Source of the DNA: Viridibacterium sediminicola
GTDB taxonomy: Bacteria > Pseudomonadota > Gammaproteobacteria > Burkholderiales > Rhodocyclaceae
DNA: 64,000 bases
Reading direction: 5' to 3'
Assembly: GCF_039631295.1 (NCBI RefSeq)
Contig: NZ_JBDIVE010000002.1
Location: 434,001-498,000 of the forward strand
In this document: positions 24,904 to 34,133 of the stretch, one piece after another
Position numbering within the stretch: position 1 is the stretch's first letter
How the letters are laid out: each line of letters starts with the position of its first letter
Position numbers and translations under genes: made by a program
The notes under the pieces: generated by a model
Seen by the model: only the letters and a program-made list of their open reading frames with translations
Database searches by the model: none
Told to the model about the DNA's origin: nothing

Positions 24904-25407
24904 TCAGTCGCTGCGCCCGGCAATGAGATTGCTTCGCAGCGCGTGCAGTTCGGTGGTCAGCGCCTGGATCTGCTCCAGCGAGCAGGCACTGGCGCAGGCC
25001 ACCGCGTACGGCACTTGCACAGCCGTCGTACGTAGATCGCGCCCTGCCTGCGTCAGGCTGACAATCACCTGGCGCTCATCCTCGGCGCTGCGTGCGCGGC
25101 GCAGGAAACCCTGTGCTTCGATGCGCTTGAGCAAGGGCGTCAGGGTGCCCGAGTCGAGAAACAGGCGCTCGCCCAAGGCCGATACGGTCACCCCGTCCTC
25201 TTCCCACAGCACCAGCATCACCAGGTATTGCGGATAGGTCAGACCCAGCTTGGCCAACAGTGGCTTGTACAGCTTGGTCATCGCCAGCGAGCTGGAATAC
25301 AGCGCAAAGCACAGCTGCTTGTCGAGCCGCAGCGCCGACTCGTCCAGCGCGGCAGGCGCTGCGGACGGAAGGCTGGACGACAGTGAGGTGGCGTTGCGCT
25401 GATTCAT
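24904..25407 (-). CDS. ohrR: MarR-family organic peroxide sensor OhrR
   Basis: 167 residues from MNQRNATSLS. MarR winged-helix repressor. The peroxide-sensing cysteine is C33 in the diagnostic context DKQLCFALYSSSLAMTKLYK, which places it in OhrR and not general MarR. The winged HTH is around residues 70-110 (TVSALGERLFLDSGTLTPLL then DERQVIVSLTQAGRDL). The first ~25 residues are Ser/Ala-rich and uncertain. It lies upstream of ohr in the same direction, with operators at both genes that suggest autorepression. Confidence 0.95.
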   Translation of the reverse strand: MNQRNATSLSSSLPSAAPAALDESALRLDKQLCFALYSSSLAMTKLYKPLLAKLGLTYPQYLVMLVLWEEDGVTVSALGERLFLDSGTLTPLLKRIEAQGFLRRARSAEDERQVIVSLTQAGRDLRTTAVQVPYAVACASACSLEQIQALTTELHALRSNLIAGRSD

Positions 25408-25433
25408 GATGGTTTGAATTCTATACAGCACAA

Positions 25434-25457
25434 AATTAAATTGCAAACAATTTAATT
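25434..25457. promoter_or_regulatory. Perfect OhrR palindrome upstream of ohrR
   Basis: AATTAAATTG-CAAA-CAATTTAATT, a perfect 10-bp inverted repeat with a 4-nt spacer, centred about 38 nt upstream of the ohrR start and 39 nt below the MCP stop. It matches the AT-rich sites bound by OhrR in other proteobacteria, and its half-site recurs before ohr. Confidence 0.85.
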
Positions 25458-25496
25458 AAGAAAAAATGAGCCCGGCTATCCACCGGGCTCCAATGC

Positions 25497-27110
25497 TTAC
25501 AGGCGGAAACGCGTAACCGAAGCTCGCAGCTCGCCAGCCAGACTCTCCAGCGACTGCACATTGTCATTGGCCGCCCGCACCGACTCGGCCGATTCTTCAA
25601 CCATCTGCGCGATGCGCTCGACATTGCGCGCCACGCTCATGCTGGCCTCGCTCTGTTCGGCGGTGGCCCCCGCCACATCGCTGACCTTGGCAAAAGTGGC
25701 GGCAGCCCCCGCATTGATCTGGCGCAGCGCCGTCGCCGCCTGGGTCGCCATGTCCACGCCCAGCGCCACTTGCGGCGTCACCGCCGTCATGCTGTCGACG
25801 ACCGAGCCGGTGTCGGACTGGATCGCGTTGATCATGCTGGTGATCTGTCCGGTGGCATGGGTGGTGCGCTCGGCGAGCTTGCGTACCTCGTCGGCGACCA
25901 CGGCGAAGCCGCGCCCTTGTTCGCCGGCGCGCGCCGCTTCAATCGCCGCATTGAGCGCCAGCAGATTGGTCTGGTCGGCGATCTCCTTGATCACACTGGC
26001 AATGCCGCCGATTTCGCGCGAGCGCTGCAGCAGGCCGGCAATCAGCGTGGAGGCATCGACAATCTGCTGCGAAACCTGCTCGATGGTGCCCGACGCCTGA
26101 TTGACCAGGGATTCGCCCTGCGCGGCCAGGGTACTCGAACGCGAGGAGTTCTCCTGCGACTCGCGCGCACTGGCCGAGATGTGGTCGATGCTGACCGAGA
26201 GTTCCTCAATCGCCGCAGCGGTCGACGAGGTGGCATCCGACGTATGGCGCGAAGCCTGATTGATATGTTCCATCTGCAAGGTCAGCCCGGCCGCGGCCTG
26301 ACCCAGCTGCTGCGCACCGTGCTGGATGCCTTCGATCATCTGACGCAGGCTGGCCTGCATCTGTGCCACCGCCGAGAGCAAGCTGCGTTCGCCGCTACGC
26401 ACATCGAGGCGACGGCTCAAATCACCGCCCGCAATGGCCAGCGCAACCTCGGCCGCGTAATCCGGCTCACCGCCCAGACTCTTGTAGATGCTGCGCGACA
26501 TGCTCAGCGCCAGCGCCACCACCACGCCCAGTACCACGCAGCCCAGGCCCATCGAACGCCAGACCAGTTGCCAGAACGCAGCGTCGATATCGTCGACGAA
26601 GATGCCGAAACCGATCAGCCAGTCCCAGCCGTCGATACGCGTCACGCCATTGATCTTGGGCACCGGCGTATCGGTGCCGGGGCGCTTGGTCATGTCGTCA
26701 AAATAGGCGAAAGGGGTATTGGCCAGGGTGTCCAGGTAGTTCTGGAAATTGCTCTTGCCATTGGCCAGCGTGGCGCCGAAATCCACCTTGCCGATCACAT
26801 CCGGATTCGGATGCACCAGGCCCAGCGCACCGGTGGTACGCGCCCAGAGGTAGGAGCTCTTGCCATCGCGCAGGCTGGACAAGCCCTCGATGGCGCGCGC
26901 CTGGGCTTCTTCGCGGCTGAGCTTGCCGCTCTTCTCAAGCTCCTGAAAATAGGCCACTTGCTTGGCGGCCAGATTGAGCACCGTATGGATCTCGTTGCGG
27001 CGGTCCTCCAGCATGGTCGAGCGCAGATCGTGCAGCGCGAAGCCGGCGGTCAGCAGCAGGCCGATCACTGAGCAAACGACAATCCAGCCCAAGCGGTGGG
27101 ATAACTTCAT
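25497..27110 (-). CDS. Methyl-accepting chemotaxis protein with single Cache domain
   Basis: 537 residues from MKLSHRLGWI. TM1 (about 8-27), a periplasmic sCache_2 domain (about 30-185; SYLWARTTGALGLVHPN, GWDWLIGFGIFVDDID), TM2 (about 190-210), HAMP, then the signalling domain with the hairpin tip EIADQTNLLALNAAIEAARAG and GRGFAVVADEVRKLAERT. It binds small ligands, often organic acids, outside the cell and controls CheA. No CheR-docking pentapeptide at the C-terminus (it ends RASVTRFRL), so it depends on other receptors for adaptation. The upstream 52-codon frame is not used. Confidence 0.93.
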   Translation of the reverse strand: MKLSHRLGWIVVCSVIGLLLTAGFALHDLRSTMLEDRRNEIHTVLNLAAKQVAYFQELEKSGKLSREEAQARAIEGLSSLRDGKSSYLWARTTGALGLVHPNPDVIGKVDFGATLANGKSNFQNYLDTLANTPFAYFDDMTKRPGTDTPVPKINGVTRIDGWDWLIGFGIFVDDIDAAFWQLVWRSMGLGCVVLGVVVALALSMSRSIYKSLGGEPDYAAEVALAIAGGDLSRRLDVRSGERSLLSAVAQMQASLRQMIEGIQHGAQQLGQAAAGLTLQMEHINQASRHTSDATSSTAAAIEELSVSIDHISASARESQENSSRSSTLAAQGESLVNQASGTIEQVSQQIVDASTLIAGLLQRSREIGGIASVIKEIADQTNLLALNAAIEAARAGEQGRGFAVVADEVRKLAERTTHATGQITSMINAIQSDTGSVVDSMTAVTPQVALGVDMATQAATALRQINAGAAATFAKVSDVAGATAEQSEASMSVARNVERIAQMVEESAESVRAANDNVQSLESLAGELRASVTRFRL

Positions 27111-27339
27111 GGTAAACGTTCTCCGGATGATGTGTGGCAGCCCTCGGCAAGCGCATGGCATGCGTCGGGCACTCATCTCCTTTACGGTCGCCAGCAACGA
27201 TACTTGAATAGCCGCGTCGCCGGCCCCTGCGAAATAAGCTCCTAGCGGCGGTTTGCGGCGTGCCATGCGCCTATACTGGGTCGGCGTCTGGGGCTGCCAA
27301 GAGCTCAGCGATTGTCCTCACAGCGATAAGGAGCACGAC

Positions 27340-27471
27340 ATGAGCAAGGCACAGAAGACGAATAAAGAAGGCAAGAAGCAGCCCCTGCTCAACCCCAAGG
27401 AAAAGCGCGTCGCCAAGCAACTCAAGAAAGACGGCAAGGACGCAGTGCACACGCCCTTCCTTAGCCGCTAG
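27340..27471 (+). CDS. Small basic protein of unknown function
   Basis: 43 residues, RBS AAGGAG 6 nt upstream. Highly basic, Lys-rich (KTNKEGKKQPLLNPKEKRVA, then KQLKKDGKDAV), no hydrophobic stretch; probably soluble and possibly nucleic-acid binding or disordered. I recall similar short Lys-rich proteins annotated only as hypothetical in related beta-proteobacteria. Good RBS and clean stop support a real gene; no neighbour suggests a function. Confidence 0.6.
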   Translation: MSKAQKTNKEGKKQPLLNPKEKRVAKQLKKDGKDAVHTPFLSR

Positions 27472-27630
27472 CCGCTGCGCGCAACAGCCCGCATCGCCCC
27501 GGCATACGCTGCGCAACGGGGCGCAGAGCCGTGTCCGACGCGCTCACCAGACAGCTCCGCCATGTCCGTGTGACAATTGCGCGCCCGGGGTCAGCAGACC
27601 CCGCCTTTGTCATCGCGCCAGGATTTTTCG

Positions 27631-29340
27631 ATGCAGTTCTCATTCACCGCCCGGCAACCGGATGCGCTGCTGCTGCAAGCGCTGGACAGCCTGCAACACG
27701 GCCAGCCTGAGGCCGCCGAACGCCTGGCGCGCAAGCTCCTGCGCAAACAGCCGGCGCATGTCGATGCGCTGTGCCTGCTCGGCTGGCTGGCCTTGCAGCA
27801 GAATCAATGCGCGGCCGCCAAACCCCTGCTCGAACGCGCCCTGCGCCTGGCGCCGGAGTCGATCTTCGCCCTGGCCAGCCTGAGCGAAGTCGAGGCCGAG
27901 CTGGGCGCACCGACTGCCGCGCTGGACTACGCCCGCCGCGCCTTGACGCTGGCGCCGGACAATGCCGAGCTACTCTTGCTGCTCGGTAATACGCTGAGCG
28001 AGCAGGATCCGACCGCGGCCATCGCCCACTACACCCAAGCCATCGCCCGCCAGCCCGATCTGCTGGCCGCCTGGCGCAATCGCGGCATCCTGCAGTTGCA
28101 GCAAGGCCAGCTCGACGCAGCCGAACAGAGTCTGCAACACGCCCTGACGCTCGACGCGGCAGATTTCTCCAGCCACTTCAATCTGGCCAAGCTGCAGCTC
28201 TCCCGCCAGCAGCCGGCCGCCGCCCTGCAATCGCTCGACCAGGCGGTGCGTCTGCGCGCGGACAGCGCCGAGGGCCACAATCTGCGCGGCATCGCCCTGC
28301 AAGCCCTGCAACGCCATGCCGATGCCCTCGCCAGCTTTGCGCTGGCCAGCACCCTGGCGCCGCAATTTGCCGCCGCCCACTGGAACGAGGCGCTGTGCGC
28401 CCTCTCGCAAGGCGACTGGCGCAGCGAGGTGTGGCAGAAATTCGAAGCCGGCTGGGCCATTGGCCAGCGCCAGCCACGCGAGCAATTCAGCATGCCGCTG
28501 TGGCTGGGCGATAGCGAGATCGGCGGCAAGACCCTGCTGGTCCATGACGAGCAAGGGCTGGGCGACACCCTGCAGTTCGTGCGCTTCGTGCCGCAGCTGC
28601 TGGCGCACGGCATCCGCGTGGTGCTGCGCGTGCAGGCCGCGCTGAAGTCGCTGCTCAGCTCCTTGCACGGCACATTCCCCGGCATAGCCCCCGACCTGCT
28701 GCAGATCATCGCGCATGACGAGGCTGCGCCGCCGAGCGATTACCACTGCCCCCTGCTCAGCTTGCCGCTGGCGCTGCGCAGCACCCTCGCCGAGCTGCCC
28801 GCCGACACGCCCTATCTGCACGCGCCCGCCGCGCAGGCCGAGCGCTGGCAAGCCCGCCTGGCCGATGCGCGGCGGCCGCGCATTGCGCTGGCCTGCTCCG
28901 GCAACCCCGATCACCCGAATGACCGCCAGCGCTCGATCGCGCTGGAACAGTTCCGCCCCCTGCTCACCGCGCTGCAAGATCGCGCCAGCCTCTTCCTGCT
29001 GCAAAAAGACTGTCGCAGCAGCGATCTGGCCAGCTGGCAGAGCCTGCCCTGGCTGCAGGATCTGCGCAGCGAACTGCACGACTTTGCCGACACCGCAGCG
29101 GCACTGGCTCACTGCGATCTGCTGATCAGCGTCGATACATCCGTGGCCCACCTGGCCGGCGCCCTCGGCCGCCCGTGCTGGCTGCTGCTGCCCTTCGCCG
29201 CCGACTGGCGCTGGATGCACAGCCGTGAGGACAGCCCCTGGTACCCGCAGATGCGCCTGTTCCGCCAGCACCAAGCGGGCGACTGGGCTGAAGTCATCGC
29301 CCGCGTGCAACAGAGCTGGCTGACCCAACACAGCACTTGA
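27631..29340 (+). CDS. TPR protein with C-terminal glycosyltransferase-like domain
   Basis: 569 residues from MQFSFTARQPD (AGGA upstream). Residues 1-270 are about seven tetratricopeptide repeats (LERALRLAPESIFALASLSE and similar). The C-terminal ~270 residues resemble GT9/GT41-like proteins found fused to TPRs: LLVHDEQGLGDTLQFVRFVP, then LLISVDTSVAHLAGALGRPC and WRWMHSREDSPWYPQMRLFR. Homologues are often linked to modification of surface or flagellar proteins. Donor and acceptor unknown. It stands alone, followed by a phosphoesterase gene 51 nt downstream. Confidence 0.85.
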   Translation: MQFSFTARQPDALLLQALDSLQHGQPEAAERLARKLLRKQPAHVDALCLLGWLALQQNQCAAAKPLLERALRLAPESIFALASLSEVEAELGAPTAALDYARRALTLAPDNAELLLLLGNTLSEQDPTAAIAHYTQAIARQPDLLAAWRNRGILQLQQGQLDAAEQSLQHALTLDAADFSSHFNLAKLQLSRQQPAAALQSLDQAVRLRADSAEGHNLRGIALQALQRHADALASFALASTLAPQFAAAHWNEALCALSQGDWRSEVWQKFEAGWAIGQRQPREQFSMPLWLGDSEIGGKTLLVHDEQGLGDTLQFVRFVPQLLAHGIRVVLRVQAALKSLLSSLHGTFPGIAPDLLQIIAHDEAAPPSDYHCPLLSLPLALRSTLAELPADTPYLHAPAAQAERWQARLADARRPRIALACSGNPDHPNDRQRSIALEQFRPLLTALQDRASLFLLQKDCRSSDLASWQSLPWLQDLRSELHDFADTAAALAHCDLLISVDTSVAHLAGALGRPCWLLLPFAADWRWMHSREDSPWYPQMRLFRQHQAGDWAEVIARVQQSWLTQHST

Positions 29341-29391
29341 AGCGCTGCGGATCGGCCGCATCTGCAAGGCTTCGCCTGCTGCGCTAAAACC

Positions 29392-30525
<1,134 letters not shown>

Positions 30526-30633
30526 TCCGGCGCTGCAGCACGGCGGCATTCAAGTTGCCCGCCAGGCTGCCGACAAAGCTGAAGACGAGGTATCCGCTGT
30601 CTGTACAGCGCGCTTTACACAAAGGATGAGCCG

Positions 30634-31038
30634 ATGAGTGACGAGTATCAGGAAAAGCGCAAGCGCCAGCGCTTCATTGCCAAGCGCGGCGACACCACCT
30701 GCTTCTGGCTACTGCAGGAGGGCGAGCGCATTCCGCTGATCGATCTCTCGCTCGAAGGCTTCAGCATCCCCGCGGCCGCGCAGCATCCTGTCGGCACCCG
30801 TTTCCCCTTCACCTTGAGCCTCGAAGGCATCCCGGACAAGATCCGTGGCACCGCCGAAGTCGTCAATGCCTTCAAAGACCAAGCGCAGGCACTCAATGGC
30901 TGCAATTTCGTGAGCATTGATGGCGATGGCGCCAGCCAGCTGCGCGAATGGCTCACCGTGCATGTGATCGCCAATGCCTCGATGCGCATCACCGCGGTCG
31001 AAGCCGAGAAAATCGTCGACGGGCCCTCGCTTATCTGA
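30634..31038 (+). CDS. PilZ-domain protein, probable c-di-GMP receptor
   Basis: 134 residues. The c-di-GMP binding motifs of PilZ are present: RxxxR at R9-R13 (KRKRQRF) and (D/N)xSxxG at D37-G42 (DLSLEG). The rest is a single beta-barrel domain with a C-terminal helix. Single-domain PilZ proteins bind c-di-GMP and adjust motility or surface polysaccharide; the partner is unknown. It lies 108 nt after the phosphoesterase and is probably a separate unit. Confidence 0.9.
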   Translation: MSDEYQEKRKRQRFIAKRGDTTCFWLLQEGERIPLIDLSLEGFSIPAAAQHPVGTRFPFTLSLEGIPDKIRGTAEVVNAFKDQAQALNGCNFVSIDGDGASQLREWLTVHVIANASMRITAVEAEKIVDGPSLI

Positions 31039-31250
31039 GCGTGCATCATCACCAAGCGCCTGAAGCCATTCAGCGATGAATGAATCGCAACAGATTGTGA
31101 GCGTTCGTATTACACTTTTTGCTCATCGTTGAACCTCGCGCAAGCCCGCTTGTCCATGAGGCACGCATGATCGGTCCAATAAGATTGCGGAGTGCTGCGG
31201 TCGCGTCGATGCCCAGCCCTGATGTTCTACATTCTGGAGACAACACAACA

Positions 31251-32756
31251 ATGAAATTTCCCGCCTTAAAGACTTCTGTCGTACTGCTGGCCCTCGCGCT
31301 GGCAGCCTGCGCCAGCAACGAGTCGATCAGCGACAAGCCCGTCCAGGCTGCTGCATCCAATGACATCGGCCGCCAGGCTTTGCCGGCCGGCGACGGCTGG
31401 GCCTCGGTCGGCCCGGGCACCGATGGTGGCGCCAAGGCCACGGCTGCCAATGTATTCACCGTGTCCACGCGTGCCGAGCTGGTCAAGGCGCTGGCGACAG
31501 CAGGCAATGCAGCCAAGATCATCTACATCAAGGGCACCGTCAATCTCTCGACTGACGACAACAACAAGGAGCTGTTCGAGAAGGACTACGCCGATCCGGC
31601 CTATAACTTCGACGCCTATGTGAAGGCCTATGCGCCCGCCGTGTGGAACACCAAGCTGGAAAAAGGTCGCCCGGTGCGCGACCTGACCGGCCCGCTTGAA
31701 GAAGCGCGCAAGAATTCGGTCGAGCGCCAGCGCAAACAGATCACCATCAAGCTCAACTCCAACACCTCGATCATCGGCCTGGGCAAGGATGCCAAGATCA
31801 TCAAGGGTAATCTGTGGATCGGCCCGGAAGCCGAGAACATCATCATCCGCAACATCACCTTTGAAGACTCCTTCGACTACTTCCCGGGCTGGGATCCGGG
31901 TGATTCCTGGAAGGTCGACAAGAGCTATCCGGGTTGTCAGGAAGCCTATGTCGATGCCAACACCGGCCCGCAGAAATGCCCCGGCGGTCGCTGGAACTCC
32001 GAATACGACCTGATCTCGATCAACGGCGGCAAACGCGTGTGGATCGACCACAACACCTTTACCGATGGCCAGCGTCCGGACAAGCTGTTCCCGCCGAACT
32101 TCCCGTTCCCGCAGAACGAGATCACGCAGAAGATCCAGCACCATGACGGCCTGATCGATGTGACCAATGGTGGCGATCTGGTCACCATCAGCCACAACAT
32201 CTTCAAGGATCACGACAAGACCTCGCTGATCGGCGGCAGTGACAGCTCCAAGATTGATACGGGCAAGCTCAACGTCACCTATCACGACAACATCTTCGAC
32301 AACAGCGGCCAGCGCCTGCCGCGCGTACGCTTCGGCAAGGTGCACTCGTACAACAACTACTTCTCGGGTGATGCGGCTGGCGCTGACGATCCCAAGCTGT
32401 CGGTGTACGAAAACCACCTCAAGGCGATCAAGGAACATGGCGGCAACAACGTGTTCCGCGGCGCCTTCGGCATCGGCAAGGAGTCGGCGATCTACTCGGA
32501 GAACAATTACTTCGAAGTGAAGAATGCCGACGCCAGCGCTGTCGGCGTCATTCAAGGCGGTACCGTGTTCTTCGATCAGGGCAGCTATTTCAATGGCAAG
32601 CCGGTGGATGCCGTCAAGGCAATCAACGCGGTCGATCCGAAGAAGCAGGTCTCGCCCAATGTCGGCTGGAAGCCCACGCTCTACGCCCGCAAGCCGATTC
32701 CTGCGACGGAAGTGCCGGCCTACGTCAAGGCCAATGCCGGCGCCGGCAAGCTTTAA
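31251..32756 (+). CDS. Pectate lyase (PL1 family), lipoprotein
   Basis: 501 residues. Lipobox LAAC gives lipidated C20, so the enzyme is surface- or periplasm-anchored. It cleaves polygalacturonate by beta-elimination with Ca2+. The right-handed beta-helix is seen in NIIIRNITFEDS, LVTISHNIFKDHDKT and KLNVTYHDNIFDNSGQRLPR; the catalytic Arg is in LPRVRFGKVHSYNN and Ca-binding Asp residues in HHDGLIDVTNG. Longer than minimal PL1 enzymes (~350), by insertions and an N-terminal linker. Start at 31251 has TGGAGA upstream. Suggests use of plant material. Confidence 0.93.
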   Translation: MKFPALKTSVVLLALALAACASNESISDKPVQAAASNDIGRQALPAGDGWASVGPGTDGGAKATAANVFTVSTRAELVKALATAGNAAKIIYIKGTVNLSTDDNNKELFEKDYADPAYNFDAYVKAYAPAVWNTKLEKGRPVRDLTGPLEEARKNSVERQRKQITIKLNSNTSIIGLGKDAKIIKGNLWIGPEAENIIIRNITFEDSFDYFPGWDPGDSWKVDKSYPGCQEAYVDANTGPQKCPGGRWNSEYDLISINGGKRVWIDHNTFTDGQRPDKLFPPNFPFPQNEITQKIQHHDGLIDVTNGGDLVTISHNIFKDHDKTSLIGGSDSSKIDTGKLNVTYHDNIFDNSGQRLPRVRFGKVHSYNNYFSGDAAGADDPKLSVYENHLKAIKEHGGNNVFRGAFGIGKESAIYSENNYFEVKNADASAVGVIQGGTVFFDQGSYFNGKPVDAVKAINAVDPKKQVSPNVGWKPTLYARKPIPATEVPAYVKANAGAGKL

Positions 32757-32781
32757 GCAACGCCAGCAAAACAGCAGCACC

Positions 32782-32809
32782 ATGCCCCGCCCCCGGCGGG
32801 GCATTTTTG
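32782..32809 (+). terminator. Terminator of the pectate lyase gene
   Basis: ATGCCCCGCC-CCC-GGCGGGGCAT followed by TTTTTG; 10-bp perfect stem 25 nt after the stop. Confidence 0.93.
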
Positions 32810-32907
32810 TTTGTGCGACGATGCACTGGGCCACGCGCCAGAGCCCCATCGCGCGCCGATTTGGAGGATAGTGCACACCTCCGCTTAACGAATCCATCCA
32901 TCAGACG

Positions 32908-33615
32908 ATGAGCGAAAACAAATCCCCAGCAGCTTATCTCGCGGCGCCAAGCGTCTCGAGCACCATCCGCCAGCGCCTCCAGCAGGCCAAGCACCGCTTT
33001 CATGCCAATGACAATATCTCGGCCTTCATCGAGCCGGGCGAGCTTGAACTCTTGCTCGACGAAGTCGCCGGCAAGATGAAAGGCGTGCTCGAAAGCCTGG
33101 TCATCGATACCGAGAGCGACCACAACACCCACGACACCGCGCGCCGCGTGGCCAAGATGTACCTCAACGAGGTTTTCCGTGGCCGCTATGTGCCGCCGCC
33201 GCCGGTGACCGAGTTCCCCAATGCCGAGCGCCTCAATGAATTGATGATCGTCGGCCCGATCACCGTGCGCAGCGCCTGCAGCCATCACTTCTGCCCGATC
33301 ATGGGCCGGCTGTGGATCGGCGTGATGCCCAATGAGCACTCCAACCTGATCGGCCTCTCCAAATACGCGCGCCTGGCCGAGTGGATCATGAGCCGCCCGC
33401 AGATCCAGGAAGAAGCAATCACCCAGATGGCCGAACTGCTGATGAGCAAGGTCAGCCCCGACGGGCTCGCCGTGGTCATGGAAGCCGACCACTTCTGCAT
33501 GCACTGGCGCGGCGTCAAGGATGCCGAAACGAAAATGGTCAACAGCGTGATGCGTGGCTCCTTCCTCAAGGATGCCAGCCTGCGCCGCGAATTCCTCTCC
33601 CTCATCAAACTGTAA
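32908..33615 (+). CDS. folE: GTP cyclohydrolase I FolE
   Basis: 235 residues. It converts GTP to dihydroneopterin triphosphate, first step of folate and of queuosine precursors. The zinc site is intact (SACSHHFCPIMG and a later Cys in DHFCMHWRGV). LIGLSKYARLAEWIM is also family-typical. Slightly longer than the E. coli enzyme (222). The N-terminal 30 residues are less conserved. No RBS is obvious before the ATG. It is followed after 14 nt by a BLUF gene, so the pair is likely an operon. QueD and QueG of the same pathway family are also in this window. Confidence 0.95.
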   Translation: MSENKSPAAYLAAPSVSSTIRQRLQQAKHRFHANDNISAFIEPGELELLLDEVAGKMKGVLESLVIDTESDHNTHDTARRVAKMYLNEVFRGRYVPPPPVTEFPNAERLNELMIVGPITVRSACSHHFCPIMGRLWIGVMPNEHSNLIGLSKYARLAEWIMSRPQIQEEAITQMAELLMSKVSPDGLAVVMEADHFCMHWRGVKDAETKMVNSVMRGSFLKDASLRREFLSLIKL

Positions 33616-33629
33616 GCCGAGGCCCGCCC

Positions 33630-34058
33630 ATGCTTGTCCGCCTGCTCTACGCCAGCCGCGCCACCACCCCACTGACCTGTGACACGGTCGATGCCATCCT
33701 CAAGCAATCCCGCGAACGCAATGCCGCGCTGGGCATCACCGGCCTGCTCTGCTATAGCGACGACCTCTTCATGCAAGTGCTTGAAGGCGGCCGTGACGAA
33801 GTCTGTGAGCTCTACAACACCATCGTCTCCGACACCCGCCATGCCGAAGTGCGCATCCTCAGCTACGAGGAAATCAGCGAACGCCGCTTTGGTGGCTGGA
33901 CCATGGGCCACGTCAATATCGCCAAGGTCAATCCGGGCCTGCTGCTCAAATACGCCAAGAAGCCGGTGCTCAACCCCTTCAATTGTTCCGGCCACGCCTC
34001 GATGGCCTTGCTCAACGAATTGATCGCCACCGCTTCGGTGCTGACGCGTTCGGCTTGA
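33630..34058 (+). CDS. Stand-alone BLUF-domain blue-light photoreceptor
   Basis: 142 residues. A single BLUF domain that binds FAD. The photoactive residues are in place: Tyr7 (LLYASR), Asn31 (ERNAALGITG), Gln49 (FMQVLEG) and Trp90 (FGGWTMG). No effector domain is attached; the C-terminal ~45 residues form two short helices. Homologous short BLUF proteins act through a partner protein. It starts 14 nt after folE, so the two probably share a transcript. Confidence 0.92.
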   Translation: MLVRLLYASRATTPLTCDTVDAILKQSRERNAALGITGLLCYSDDLFMQVLEGGRDEVCELYNTIVSDTRHAEVRILSYEEISERRFGGWTMGHVNIAKVNPGLLLKYAKKPVLNPFNCSGHASMALLNELIATASVLTRSA

Positions 34059-34133
34059 AGCGGTACGCACAAGGCTGGGAACACCGGGCGGCGCGCCTTA
34101 TAATCAGCGGTTAATCACCTGGTTTTCCGCCGC

